This document shows positions 23,747-34,356 of a DNA stretch of 64,000 bases, piece by piece. Numbering within the stretch: the first letter of the stretch is position 1; the number at the start of each line of letters is the position of its first letter. The notes under the pieces are model-generated. The model ran no database searches and was not told the DNA's origin. It worked only from the letters and a program-made list of their open reading frames with translations. Source of the DNA: Bimuria novae-zelandiae CBS 107.79 (Eukaryota > Ascomycota > Dothideomycetes > Pleosporales > Didymosphaeriaceae). Position numbers and translations under genes: made by a program. The stretch lies in contig ML976779.1 of NCBI GenBank assembly GCA_010015655.1, positions 102,252-166,251 of the forward strand, read 5' to 3'.

Positions 23747-25450
23747 TCAAGACCAGCCATCGGGTCTGTCCCTGACCCTCCCCAGAGGAATGGTTCCGTC
23801 TTCAGGTCGAAGAAGCTCGCCGTCCAGTTTCAAATTCTTCATGCAACGCGGCCGATGATAGCAAGGCCCGTTCACGTTCTTCATACATGGATTCCGGCTG
23901 ATGTTGATAGCACCTGGCTCCGGGACCACATGCTTGACATTCAAGCACGTCCAGTTCCCACAAAGATGACTAGCATGCCAGCAGTCTTCGATGATGCCTT
24001 CGATTTGATCCCTGGTTAGTGTCCCGTCAAGCAACATCTTCACGAAGAGGATGTTCAAGTTGAGCCGCTCGCTTCGAGCGTTGTGTTGAAATTTGATGTC
24101 CATGTGTAGGCCCCGGTTTCTTCCCTTCGGTAACCTGGATCCTCTGTAAAGCCAGCACCCGTCTGGTCCTCTGTCGCCTTCAATACCATTGTGGTATTTT
24201 CCCACCACTCTCTGCATAGCGCTACGCATACGATGCCGATAGATCTCGAAAAAGAGTCGCTTCCGGGTCGCGACAGGGGGTGGTCTATTCCAGTTGATAT
24301 CTTCTGCCCAATCTGGCAATGCAGCGGACAGCAAGGGCACGCGCGCTTCGTCAACCATACCAGCCTCTCGAACTTTAGGCGCAGGCATCTCTTCAGTGCG
24401 TCCTGGCAGTGTCTCGGTCGCTTTGTCCTCCAGTTTGATATTGATGATCCAAGATTGCTGGACAAAATCTGCGCGTGTCGGCCTCTCGAGCACGATGTCA
24501 CAGTCGCAATCGTCGCCCTCGTCTTCGTCGTCCTCTACTTCCTGTGCGACGCTGACTAGCGAACCGACATCGGGAATAGGCGACGATTGCTCAACATCGT
24601 TCTGAGGTGCGACGGGGCGCATTCGGTCGGGGTCAGAATCCTTTCTGGCGTTATTTTCTGAGCATATCGTCTCCATCGTAGTCGAGGTTGTTTTACATGT
24701 CCGATCTATGCTCGTGATGCCAATGTATGGACCGCCATTCGCGCCATCACAGAAGTCATCCTCGCTGTCGTCCAAATCCGAATCTCCAATCTTGACGGGG
24801 TTATCGGTTGCATTCGATGTGCTGGCTCGGTGTTGAGGCGGTGTGTTTTCGCGTGGAAACAGCCCATGATGTGATTCTGCCGGCGCAGCAGCCTTTTTTC
24901 CATCATTCGATTCCGGTCCATCCACATCAATGTCGCCTGCCTCCGAAGGCTTTTCCGCAAGAGATCTAGGTTCTTCCATCACTTCATCGCCATCCTCATC
25001 GTCAGAGATCGTCCAAACATTCCCATGGTCTTCCTTGGATATGACGCCTCCTGTACTCCATTGATGAAAGCTGAATGGATCATCGGCGGTTCCGCGTCCG
25101 CTCAACTCAGAGCCTGGGAGATTGAGGGGATCCACTTTTGTGCCGGTGCCCTCGAAGTACAGAGTGTTTCTATCTTTCTTATCGACCACGATGATTCTGT
25201 CAGATTTGTCCGGTTTTGTGAATAAGACATCTTCATCTTCCTGCCGCTTCGCTGAACGCTCATTGTCTTGCAGTCCGAGGCGGAGTTCGTGAAGCCTCTT
25301 GCGCGGAGCTAATTGTTCATCTTGAGATATCTCCATCGAGATGCCAGTGTCGCCTAGGAGAAGCTGGATGGCACGGGTGTTTGTTGTTCTGTTCGCCTCC
25401 GTTATTTCCTCAACTGACCAAATTCGAAACCTTGGGTTCCTTGATAGCAC
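23747..25450 (-). CDS. Protein with C-terminal I-PpoI-type His-Me finger (zinc-binding homing-endonuclease-like) domain
   Basis: Single exon, 567 aa. The C-terminal block matches the zinc-binding loop region of His-Me finger homing endonucleases. C432 (in GCWLYRG) and C497, C502, H507 (in SHLCGNWTC...KH) could form one zinc site. C522, C530, H532, C536 could form a second. H495 and N516 occupy the general-base and metal-ligand positions of I-PpoI. Spacing from H495 equals the I-PpoI spacing I recall, apart from one extra residue in the second loop. Residues 1-400 are acidic and probably disordered, with patches like VWTISDDEDGDE and VEDDEDEGDDCDCDIV. This fusion differs from compact homing endonucleases and suggests a nuclear, host-adapted gene. 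The cleavage activity is unproven. The start could lie in an upstream exon. Confidence 0.8.
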   Translation of the reverse strand: MLSRNPRFRIWSVEEITEANRTTNTRAIQLLLGDTGISMEISQDEQLAPRKRLHELRLGLQDNERSAKRQEDEDVLFTKPDKSDRIIVVDKKDRNTLYFEGTGTKVDPLNLPGSELSGRGTADDPFSFHQWSTGGVISKEDHGNVWTISDDEDGDEVMEEPRSLAEKPSEAGDIDVDGPESNDGKKAAAPAESHHGLFPRENTPPQHRASTSNATDNPVKIGDSDLDDSEDDFCDGANGGPYIGITSIDRTCKTTSTTMETICSENNARKDSDPDRMRPVAPQNDVEQSSPIPDVGSLVSVAQEVEDDEDEGDDCDCDIVLERPTRADFVQQSWIINIKLEDKATETLPGRTEEMPAPKVREAGMVDEARVPLLSAALPDWAEDINWNRPPPVATRKRLFFEIYRHRMRSAMQRVVGKYHNGIEGDRGPDGCWLYRGSRLPKGRNRGLHMDIKFQHNARSERLNLNILFVKMLLDGTLTRDQIEGIIEDCWHASHLCGNWTCLNVKHVVPEPGAINISRNPCMKNVNGPCYHRPRCMKNLKLDGELLRPEDGTIPLGRVRDRPDGWS

Positions 25451-27800
25451 GACCTGTGTCCCTGGTGGCTGCCGGCAACGTCAAAGGCCCAACAACAGCT
25501 TCTGTGGACAGGTTTAGGATCGAAGCCTCTAGAAATAAGATAATTCGATTTGGATGCCAGCGGCTATATATCAATCGAGAGTAAGAGAGGAGCAATCGCT
25601 TAGACTGCAGCCAGAGAATACGCCGTTGGGCTCTCACTGGAACGACGCTGCCCTCCCAGTGATAGAACATGGCTTAGGGAGATCGACATGAAAGCAGCGA
25701 GAAGCAGGATCGCAACGGGTGAGAACCGCTGCATAGAAAATATCGCGAGCGTAAGGAAATGTAGAGGCCGATCAATTGCAGAGACTGCACCGAATGAAAG
25801 AAGATGCATCTCGATGCGTATTGCATCGATTCCTTGGAATTGAACGTCCAAGATCTGGAACCGTGTACTTCCAATAGAGTCGGCGCTCATACAATTCACC
25901 TTGTATCTCCAGTTAGAATCTGAACGTCTCATGAGGACAGCTAGGAAACGGGCGAGTGAACCTGACTGAAATATAACCTGAATGGTTCAAAATGCAGGTG
26001 GGCTCGGAGTCAAATGACGGCGCCTCATGTCCGGGCATCGTTTGATCCCATCAACAAATAACGCAAATACTGATAGATTGGGGAAAGGATGCGTATGTGC
26101 GATTCATGGTCAAATACTTCCATTGGAGTCTTCGATGGCATGCACCTGCAGGATCAAGTTCATGATCACTAGGCGGTACCACAAGCCTAACGCATGAACA
26201 GCGACATGTAAGCGACATTTGTACAGAACATCCTGACTTGCTACTTGTTCACGAATAAGTTCATGAATCCTCGCTAACTGCGTGGGAATGCGATGGCTAC
26301 ATGTGGTGTTGGTGGCTCCTAGAGGCCCCTTTGGCAGCCGAGGGGCTTGGCAAAATTTTGAATGGCCAGATCTCCACAGGCCCGTCCTCGCAACACGCGG
26401 ACTGGGGTAACCCACACGCTCCACAGGACGACCTGGACATGAACGGGAGGAGTCCCAATGAAACCTGTCGCCCAATCCACGGGCCTGGCCGATCTCGGTT
26501 GCTCTCAGGAATATTGCTCCTTACTGTCGCACGAATGCTACCCCTTTGAGGCCTTCAACCACCGTGGGTTTGGCTGGAAAGACGCTCCGTTCAGGCGCCC
26601 ACGTGAACCTCTCTGACTCCACAATACCCAAGGCGATGCAACCGAAACGCCGTGGAAGCCATGGAGGCCTTTTCCGGAAGCCATGGAAGCCTTTTCCGGA
26701 AGCTAGGCATCGCAACCGCCTCCCTGCACGTAATGCCACGGCTCTGCGTTCTTCCATTCCGTCAATGAGGATCCATATTGTGCGCAGGAGTCGAGAACGC
26801 TGTGCCGTTCACGGGAAGCGCTGCTTACAGGGCTTGCTGTTATGTCAGCCATAAAGTAAATTTAAGCACGAGAGAAGAGATTGATGCGCCACACTAAGGT
26901 GTGATGAGGTTGAATACGCACGCCACTGCGCCCTAGAGGATTGAGGGGTATTTTCCAGTAGTTCCTTCGGTGCATTCTTCCTGGAGTAAAGCGACTCATT
27001 GTCCCTCAGCATTCATCAGCGGAGTTCCAGCTTCCAAGTTGTCTCTTTATAGACGGTGCCCATCGGACATATTCAGAGTGCCATGCGTTGAAACGCGCCA
27101 GGCATAACATCGGCGGTTGTGGGCCAGTGCCTGAACCGGAGAACGTTCAATCTCCAGGTTTGTTTCGTGGGGCCCGTTTCAGCGGCCCGAAAAGACCTCC
27201 ACCTTGCAGATCTGGGCGCAGGAACATGCGCCTAGCGTCCGGTTTCCGCCCACCATACCCAACCCAGCTCGATGATGTCTACCCTCCAAATCGCCGCGCC
27301 GCTTGCGCCGCATACGCCTCTAACCTCCGAGACGCTCCGTGGTCGCAGCGGGGAAATGACTGGATATCCCAGCGCGTCTATGTGCCAAGCAGATGGCTGT
27401 GTACCGGTATGCTGACGGAGTTGCGCTCAGCCGCCAGGCTTTACATCCTGCCCTGTCAATGCACCCTGAATTACTTTACTGCGAGTGTACATTAACCCGG
27501 CCCTAGTTTCTCCATTGATCCTTCCTCGTATAATTGGCGGAACCTGTCCCTAGCACCCGTCTTCTTAACATCCACTCGCTCGGACCTTTCCATTTCCACT
27601 TCACACCCCAGCTTTGCGTCTTCGGCTACGAGACCTCGGTCTGCTTCCTTTGTTCTCTTGTTCTTCACTAGCTTGCGACATTGTGTTCGGGCCTTCCTGT
27701 ATATATTGTGGCAGTCGTCCCCAGACCCTTTTCTCATCCGCATAGCATTCTTACAACCGACATCACACGCTGTTACACAGCACCACACGTAACACTCACA
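25451..27800. other. Intergenic region, 2.35 kb
   Basis: Holds no gene I can support. A minus-strand ORF at 25600-25932 (110 aa) has one hydrophobic segment and could be a small membrane protein, but has no other support. A 22-bp tandem duplication lies at about 26656-26702. A possible TATA-like stretch (TATATATTG) at about 27699-27709 is placed upstream of the lactonase-like gene. Confidence 0.35.
26656..26702. repeat. Two-copy 22-bp tandem repeat
   Basis: The unit CCATGGAGGCCTTTTCCGGA plus AG occurs twice head to tail with one base difference (GGAGG versus GGAAG). It lies in noncoding DNA with no visible role. Confidence 0.6.
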
Positions 27801-28985
27801 ATGTCATTCCGAACTCTCCTCCTCGCCGGTATGGCGACCTCCGCCACGGCGGTGAAGCTTCTCGTTAGCGGCTATGGTCCCCCAAACACCGACCTTAGGG
27901 GCTCCATTGCCACCCTCGATTACTCCAATGGAGTTCTCAAGCAGACTGCGAACAACACTGATGCTGGTGCTCAGCCCGCATGGATCGACCTTACCGTGAA
28001 GGGAAAGGCCATCGTCGTCGACGAGGCATGGGCTAGTCCCAACAAATCTGGTCTCATCACATTCAATCTCAACGCGGATGGAAGCCTCACGAAATCTGCT
28101 TTCGCTGACATCCCCCGCGGTGGCCCTGTTGCCACCCAGCGCTACAACAAGAACAAGAACATCGCCATTGCCCATTACGGTGGTCACGGCATTACCACCT
28201 TCACTGACAAGAATGGTGCTTTCGAGCTCCTCCAAAACATTGGCTATGAGGGCAGGCCCGTGGGTCCCAAGCCCCAGCAAGCCGATGGCCCGCATGTCCA
28301 CCACTCCGTACTCGACCCCACCGGCCAGTACATCATCTTCCCGGATCTTGGCCTAGACGTCACGCACGTCTTCTGCATTGACAAGTCCACCGGCAAGCTC
28401 GTCGAGCAAGCCGAGCTCAAGGCACCTGCCGGCTACGGCCCCCGCCACGCCACCTTCTGGAAGTCCGGCTCCAAGACATACGTATACATTGTCCACGAGC
28501 TCGTGTCGAAGGTCATCGGGTACGAAGTCACCTACGTGCGCTCCGGCGGCCTCACTTTCAAGCAAGTCGACGAGGTCTCGACCTACGGCCCCAACGCCGA
28601 CCCAGCCGTCACGCAATTCGGCGCCGCCGCCGAGATCTCCGTCTCGCCCGACAACAAATTCATCCTCGCGTCGAACCGCAACGTCACACTCACCCAGGTG
28701 CCCAACGTCGACCCCACAAACTCCACCAAGATCAACTCCAACTCCATCATCTCCTACAAGCTCGCGTCCGGCGGCAAGCTCGAGTTCGTCCAGCTCGCAC
28801 CCTCGGGCGGTCTTTTCCCTCGCCACTTCGAGATCAAGCAGGATGGTACCGAGATCGCGATTGCGAACCAGAACTCTGCCAACGTCCGCATTTACAAGCG
28901 CGATGTCAAGACGGGCAAGATTGGTGCCCAGGCAGCGGCTATCGCTGTGCCGGGGATTGCCCCGAATATGGTCCGCTGGCTATAG
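27801..28985 (+). CDS. Secreted beta-propeller protein, lactonase / carboxymuconate-cyclase-like
   Basis: Single exon, 394 aa. An in-frame upstream Met (27681) is passed over, because the Met at 27801 begins a signal peptide (MSFRTLLLAGMATSATA). The mature part is a seven-bladed beta-propeller of the lactonase family (6-phosphogluconolactonase/3-carboxy-cis,cis-muconate cyclase group). Hallmarks are GPHVHHSVLDPTGQY, FPDLGLDVTHVF, ISVSPDNKFILASNRN and GLFPRHFEI. Several N-x-S/T sites occur, as expected for a secreted protein. In fungi many such secreted members have no proven substrate, so a sugar or aromatic lactone role is inference. Codon use is strongly C/G-ending, suggesting high expression. 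No pathway neighbours. Confidence 0.9.
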   Translation: MSFRTLLLAGMATSATAVKLLVSGYGPPNTDLRGSIATLDYSNGVLKQTANNTDAGAQPAWIDLTVKGKAIVVDEAWASPNKSGLITFNLNADGSLTKSAFADIPRGGPVATQRYNKNKNIAIAHYGGHGITTFTDKNGAFELLQNIGYEGRPVGPKPQQADGPHVHHSVLDPTGQYIIFPDLGLDVTHVFCIDKSTGKLVEQAELKAPAGYGPRHATFWKSGSKTYVYIVHELVSKVIGYEVTYVRSGGLTFKQVDEVSTYGPNADPAVTQFGAAAEISVSPDNKFILASNRNVTLTQVPNVDPTNSTKINSNSIISYKLASGGKLEFVQLAPSGGLFPRHFEIKQDGTEIAIANQNSANVRIYKRDVKTGKIGAQAAAIAVPGIAPNMVRWL

Positions 28986-29472
28986 ACGATGCATGACATG
29001 ACGGATGAGAAAGATACCCTTCTTCCGGACGCCGGCGTCGGCACGCTTGGCACGGTAAATTTTATGGCGTAGTAGCTGCGTAGGTTGTTTTTAGCTTGTA
29101 GCCCTTATTTTTTCATGCGAAAATGCATTCATGTTCAATCATCTTTGTGCCTGTATTCGTGAGCATGTGTGGTGTTATACGACGTGTCAATGGTATTAGC
29201 TTTGTTGTTGTTGCGCGTGGCATCCGTTCAAACTCAAAAACGCCGAAATGGTGCCGAAATAGTACATTCCGGTCTGCCCAGGTCCACCCCAGCGTGTGAA
29301 AATTGAACGCTGTCCCATGGCGCAAACCTGCCCTGTGCACCCCCGGAATATGGTAGCTGCCCAGGATCATGTATCGCCAGGCTAGCAAAAGATCTCGTAT
29401 GTTCGCCTGTTGTACTGTACATCCTGGGGTAACACAGAGGGCGTTGCGCCCAGGTATCCGCCTTTTCCCCCC
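28986..29472. other. Intergenic region between convergent genes
   Basis: 3' flanks of the lactonase-like gene and the HAD gene. It contains the 3'-flank copy of the small inverted-repeat element described separately (about 29354-29433). Confidence 0.5.
29354..29433. mobile_element. MITE-like element, copy A
   Basis: Ends are imperfect inverted repeats: left GCTGCCCAGGAT...GCCAGGC, right GCCTGT...ATCCTGGGGTAAC. The right end is nearly identical to the ends of the copies in the two HAD introns. It lies just beyond the HAD stop codon, in the presumed 3' UTR. No coding capacity. Confidence 0.5.
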
Positions 29473-31064
29473 TCACTTGCTCCAACCTTCCTGTCCAACA
29501 GCCCATTCAACGGCGTCCAGCACGTCACCCACAATTTGCTTGGGCTTGTGTGCCGGCTCCGTTCCTTCCACATATACACCCGTTTGCACCAGTACGCTAG
29601 CCCAATCGGTCCCGTGAGGGCTCTCATAGCTATTGCCACCCAGGATATCACTTTCTGGGTTATCTCCAACCATGTAAACCCTCTTGAGTTGCCCCAGGCG
29701 GCCGTCAGACTCAAAATGCTTGAACAGCTCCCGACGGTGCGTGATTAAACGCTTCTCCGCGAACTCGTAGGTAGGCCTGTGTGGCTTACCCATTACTATT
29801 TTTTGCAGTTTGACGCCAGCGTCGGGTCCGCCGGTTATGGCGGCCCACACGCCTTCTAGCGCTTCGCGGAAGCCACCTTGGCCGAGGCGCGGGAGGTGGT
29901 ATTTCGCTGCCCAGAGGAGGTCTGGGTTCGAGAAGTACAGCGGCGGTTGGCCGTCTTGCTGATACCCCTTGTTCGGTAGAGATGCGTCGCCGTTTTTGCT
30001 GGATAAAGTGCCTAATATACCTAAATGCGCGTGAGTATTCGGCCTTTGTATCGTGGATCCTGGGGTAACACAGGGTACCCAAACACATCGATTTTGTATT
30101 CAGGGACAACGTACCGGCATGCGACAACAGTACGTCCTTTATGATTTGCGTGTCGAGGCCCCAGTCGCGCGGGTCGTTGTATACGAACACGGCGTCGATT
30201 TTCAAGCTCGTCGACGGTGAGGAAGGATCGATCGGTGCAGGTAGAGCGCGCGTAAAGTTCTTGTAGTATGGCAGGAGCTGTTGCGAGAAGGGCCAGACAT
30301 CGGGGTACGCAGCTAGAATATCGCCCGGAGTGACGACCGTCTTGAAGCCATATTTCTCTGCTACCACGCGACATCTATCTTCGTCGCCGCCGACTACCAT
30401 GACTGTCTTGTCTTTGTACTCGTTCATGTCTGCGAAGGGCGTGTGGCTCTGCACGAACATGCTGGTGGATAATGGTATGTCGAGTTTTGCGGACAAGTCG
30501 GCGACGCGCTCGGATTCGTGTTTTCCGCCTCCATTGGTGAGAAAGATGAAGGGGATCTGATTCGATTGGAGGTAGGAGAGCGCTTGGTGGGCGCGTGGGA
30601 GAGGATCGGAACTGCGGACTAGGACGCCATCTATGCTGGTTGCCACGGATTAGCCACGGTCAACTGGGGACTCATAGTAGATGGTCGAAGAACTTGGACT
30701 CAAAGGTTCGACACCCTCTTTATTACCCCAGGATGTACAATACAGAGGCCGAAAGGGTGCCAATGCTACGCTACGCTGGCGCGCAGTGTCCCCTCTTTCT
30801 GCCGCTATATCGTTGATCCTGGGGCAACTCACAAAGTGAACCGCCTGTGACAATATCCAAGACCTCTTTCCTCCACTCAATGGTGCGCTTGCCTTACTCA
30901 AATGCGAAAGCGAACTCGGGGATGCGTGGAGGGGTAGTAGCTTCAGTCTTGAAGCTCCGTACCGAGGATAAGCACGGTGGTAAGAGGGACGGTGAGCTTG
31001 ACACTAAAGATGCGTGTCTTGATGCGATCCTAAAGACATGCCGGAATGGCGTCTTTGCAGCCAT
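29473..31064 (-). CDS. Mitochondrial-type HAD IIA hydrolase, HDHD5/CECR5-like
   Basis: Three exons (31064-30898, 30635-30115, 30020-29473) give 411 aa. The start sits in a strong GCCGCCATGG context. The first 45 residues are Arg/Ser-rich without acids, as in a mitochondrial targeting peptide. HAD motif I DIDGVL (D56, D58) is rebuilt exactly across intron 1. NDPRDWGLD lies mid-protein, and the C-terminal VGDNPESDI carries the metal-binding Asp residues. The cap insertion between motif I and the C-terminal core fits HAD subclass IIA and the HDHD5/CECR5 group, whose substrate is not settled. Intron 1 (262 nt) and intron 2 (94 nt) are longer than the usual 50 nt here and both contain MITE-like sequence. 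Divergent from the Zn2Cys6 gene by 389 bp. Confidence 0.9.
30035..30069. mobile_element. MITE-like end, copy B, inside HAD intron 2
   Basis: The segment ending ATCCTGGGGTAACA, preceded by TTCGGCCTTTGTATCGTG, matches one terminus of copy C. Only one end is present, so the copy is truncated or was trimmed when the intron formed. It occupies over a third of the 94-nt intron. Confidence 0.5.
30723..30826. mobile_element. MITE-like foldback element, copy C, inside HAD intron 1
   Basis: About 104 bp with imperfect terminal inverted repeats: left begins TTACCCCAGGATGTACAATA, right ends TATCGTTGATCCTGGGGCAA. The arms extend for roughly 35 bp each, so the element is nearly all hairpin. It lies entirely within the 262-nt intron 1 and accounts for much of its extra length. 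No ORF. Confidence 0.65.
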
Positions 31065-31453
31065 GGCGGCTATTGAACAACCGTTGGGAAGGTGTCTCGG
31101 TGGTCCGCAACTTAACCTAATTAGAGGTTTGAAGCTCCAACGTCGGCGGGCCGATAACCCCGAAAGGCAAACATCATGTCACACATCTTTACACAATCGA
31201 CGTCATTGGACACAATTCCACACTTCGGCTTCGCAAAACTATGTGCAGACAACATCATGCGGCTAGGATTTGAAGCGTCTATAACCTTCCGTAAACCTAT
31301 AGCACGTCGTTGCTGACATGTGGACGGCTGAATAAGCGATTCTAAAACTGTGGGCCCGGCTACTCAGCCACCCCATGCAGTTCCTTAGTAACAGGCGGGG
31401 GCAATTTCAAGATTATTCCGCTGTTCCTCTTTTCTCGCTCCGCATATTCCATA
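31065..31453. promoter_or_regulatory. 389-bp divergent promoter region
   Basis: Separates the start codons of the HAD gene (minus) and the Zn2Cys6 gene (plus). Both promoters must fit here. No specific operator is claimed. Confidence 0.5.
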
Positions 31454-33942
31454 ATGCCTGGGTCAAGTTCTTCAGCCACAAGCAGCTCTCCTTTAATAGC
31501 CCCGCCTGTTAGTGTGGAGTTGCTAGCCCGAGCGCCTATCAAACGTGCAAGGCCACAGCTCAGTTGTGCACCGTGTCGCCAGGGCAAGCTGAAATGTAAT
31601 CGTGAACACCCAGTGTGCGATCAGTGTGCAAAGCGCTCGAGGAATGAAGCATGCCATTATGTGCCTCCGCCGCCGCGAAATAAGCACGCCCAGAATATGC
31701 GTGGCCGCATCCGCAACCTGGAGAGCTTGGTCGTCAATTTGATCAACCAGAAACAGCAAGAGAACAGCGAAGCTTCCTCTGTCGTTCCTAGCGTCGAACC
31801 TACTGCTGCTAAGGAGGCCGAAGGGCTGAGTCCGGAAACTTTCGGCGAGCTAAGAATCAGCAATCAGGGCAATGAGACGTACGTGGGAGCCGGGCACTGG
31901 TCGGCTCTGTTGAAGGAGATAGAAGAAGTGAAGAACAGCATCGATGACAACGACGATGAGGACCAAGAGGAAGAGTGGGATGAAAATGCGGCTCGATCTA
32001 CAGTGACCTTTGGCATGCCTAAACAGATTACGAAAACCCAGCTGATACAGGAGATGCCATCAAAGGAAGAATGTGACCGTCTTCTTCCTCTGTTATTCAA
32101 TAGGTGTGCAGGATGCTCCCCTAGTGGCGTACTTTGCTTACCGCCTCTAGCGCCGACCCTCTGCTGTTCATCATCCATGCCCCCACGTTCCAGGAAGAGT
32201 ACAATCAGTTCTGGCTCGACCCTTCCACCACTTCCGTCATGTGGATTGCGTTATTGTATTCAGCCATGGCTCTGGGAATCATTCTTGGACCGAGGAATCC
32301 TGGGATGAATGCCCATGCGGCTGCATACGATCTCTCATCGGGGTCAACCTCCGACGCAAAGGGCAACCACGACTATCTGAACAGCTCCGTGGATAGATTT
32401 CTGCGACTGGCCTCCTCAGCGATGGTCTTGGCGGATGTCACAAAAAGCCAACCATACACCCTCGAAACTCTGATGATCTATGGCGAATGTGAATTTCTGC
32501 GGAGAGACGATCACCATGCAAAGATCTGGCTCATGAATGGAGTATCTATGCGCGTGGCCATGCGCATGGGCTACCATCGAGATCCCAGTAACTTCAAGAA
32601 CATGTCGCCTTTCCAAGGAGAAATGCGAAGACGAGTATGGCACGTTCTTAACATGATGGACACGCTCATCTCGTTTGCCGTTGGTCTTCCCGCCGTCGTT
32701 CGCCGTATAGAAAGCGATACTCGGTCACCGCAGAATCTCTACGACGGCGATTTGTCCCCCAACATGAAAGCTTTGCCGAAGTCGCGACCACAATCCGAAA
32801 TAACCCCTGCTACATACACTATCGCAAAAGCGAGGATCTGCGCGGTGTTTGCAGAAGCCGCCGAATTGGCGCAACGCATTACCTCGCCACGATACGCGAC
32901 AGTTGTAGCACTCGAAAAACGTCTCGAAGAGGCTCACGACCAGGTTCCAGCAGGGATGCGCGTCCATCCGCTTCAGGATTGTGTGACAGATGCCCCGGTG
33001 CTCATTATGGGACGCTACAATATCGAATTGGTATATTTGAAGACGAAGCTCGTTCTGCATCGTACCTTCTTGACCGCGGGTCAGACCGATCTGAAATTTG
33101 CCGACTCACGCAGAATATGTGTTGATGCTGCAATGGAGATCCTTCAGTATCACATAACCATCTTTCACGCTTGCCAACCAGGTGGGCAGCTGAACAAGGT
33201 CTGGTGGTACATGTCTTCCCTCCAAACATTCGACTTCTTACTGGCGGCAATGGTACTTTGTCTAGAGATGAATCACCTTCAACACATAGGTGACACTTCT
33301 GACCAAGTTTCGAAAATGTTCTCGCTTCTGGAGAGTACTCACGATATCTGGGCTAACCATCCGAATCGATATAGAGATTCGGTACGTGGTGCTGAGATCC
33401 TGAAGGCCATGCTCAAGAAATGCTCGCCAGGGCAACTTGAGGTAGTATCACAGGACCTAGCTCTGAACGGCTTTGAGAAGAGTATGTCACAATACTGTAC
33501 CATGACATAATTCATGCTCACGTTTGCAGATATCACAAGTCACACCGAGGAGATGACACCAGAGTCTCTTCCAGACGAGCTGCCACCGCAAATTTGGAAC
33601 AATTGGCCGTCCGCTGAAAACATGGCATTCGATATGCTTGACGTAACCACTTCTGAGATTGACTGGGTAAGCAAGACCTCCACAAGCCTCATAAGCCGGT
33701 AGCTAACGGAGCGTTAGACTCTTTGGGACTCTACAATGATGGGCCAAGACCACATGCTTCCGCCCACCAATTGGGCTAATTCGAGCAATACAATGATGGA
33801 ATCATGGATGGGCGCCACTTCAAATGTGGACAATATGATTGCGCAGGGCCTAGAAGGGTTCACAGATTTGCAAGATCCGCTGAACATCTATGGGCCTTCT
33901 GCATTTGTTCCAGCTCCGCCTCCGCCAGATGTGAGTGGTTGA
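31454..33942 (+). CDS. Zn2Cys6 fungal transcription factor with fungal_trans middle homology domain
   Basis: Exons 31454-32103, 32151-33481, 33530-33666 and 33718-33942 give 780 aa; introns are 47-51 nt. The binuclear zinc cluster is C38-x2-C41-x6-C48-x6-C55-x2-C58-x8-C67. A short basic helix and dimerisation-type coiled segment follow (about residues 80-100). After an acidic stretch (DDNDDEDQEEE) comes the fungal-specific transcription factor domain, including the typical RRRVWHVLNMMDTLISF region and YDGDLSP. The tail is rich in Asn, Met, Trp and Asp, like an activation region. It acts in the nucleus; target genes cannot be read from sequence. Being divergent with the HAD gene and near nothing cluster-like, a role as a pathway-specific regulator is not evident. 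Confidence 0.93.
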
Positions 33943-34356
33943 AGCATCGACGTCTCGCTAGGGCCAGCTCATATACAGTACTTTGCAAAACCGGCCTCAC
34001 CCTTTACGCATACGATAATTCTGGAAGACCCTCGTTAGCTTAGGATATCCCTTGCTAGTCTCGGCCAATCGTGGAGAACCGAGATCCACTTGCTCAACTA
34101 AGCTAGCTCCTAATTACGTCGCACTGTTATATGTAAAGCAGGTCTAATACAACACTATACGCTTAACATACAATATAAAGTTACACTATGGTGTAGGTCG
34201 CTAGTTATGCTTTTTGTTCTCCCTAAGCAGTATACCCTTAAGCGGACACTCTAAATCAGCGTCTACTTACTCCGCTTCCTACTATTCTAGGACTATTAAA
34301 GAAAACTTAAGATTAGGGTAACTAGCCTTTAGCACCCGCTAATACTCCTATATATA
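33943..34356. other. AT-rich transition into the accessory island
   Basis: About 410 bp of increasingly AT-rich sequence with many TA steps between the regulator gene and the NLR remnant. It marks the border from intact core genes to decayed DNA. No gene. Confidence 0.5.

Noticed and set aside
25600..25932. 110-aa minus-strand ORF with one membrane-like segment
   Set aside because: No family resemblance, conserved start context or splice evidence; left as intergenic.
26110..27495. ORFs of 78-135 aa upstream of the lactonase-like gene
   Set aside because: No motifs, and opposite-strand ORFs overlap each other.
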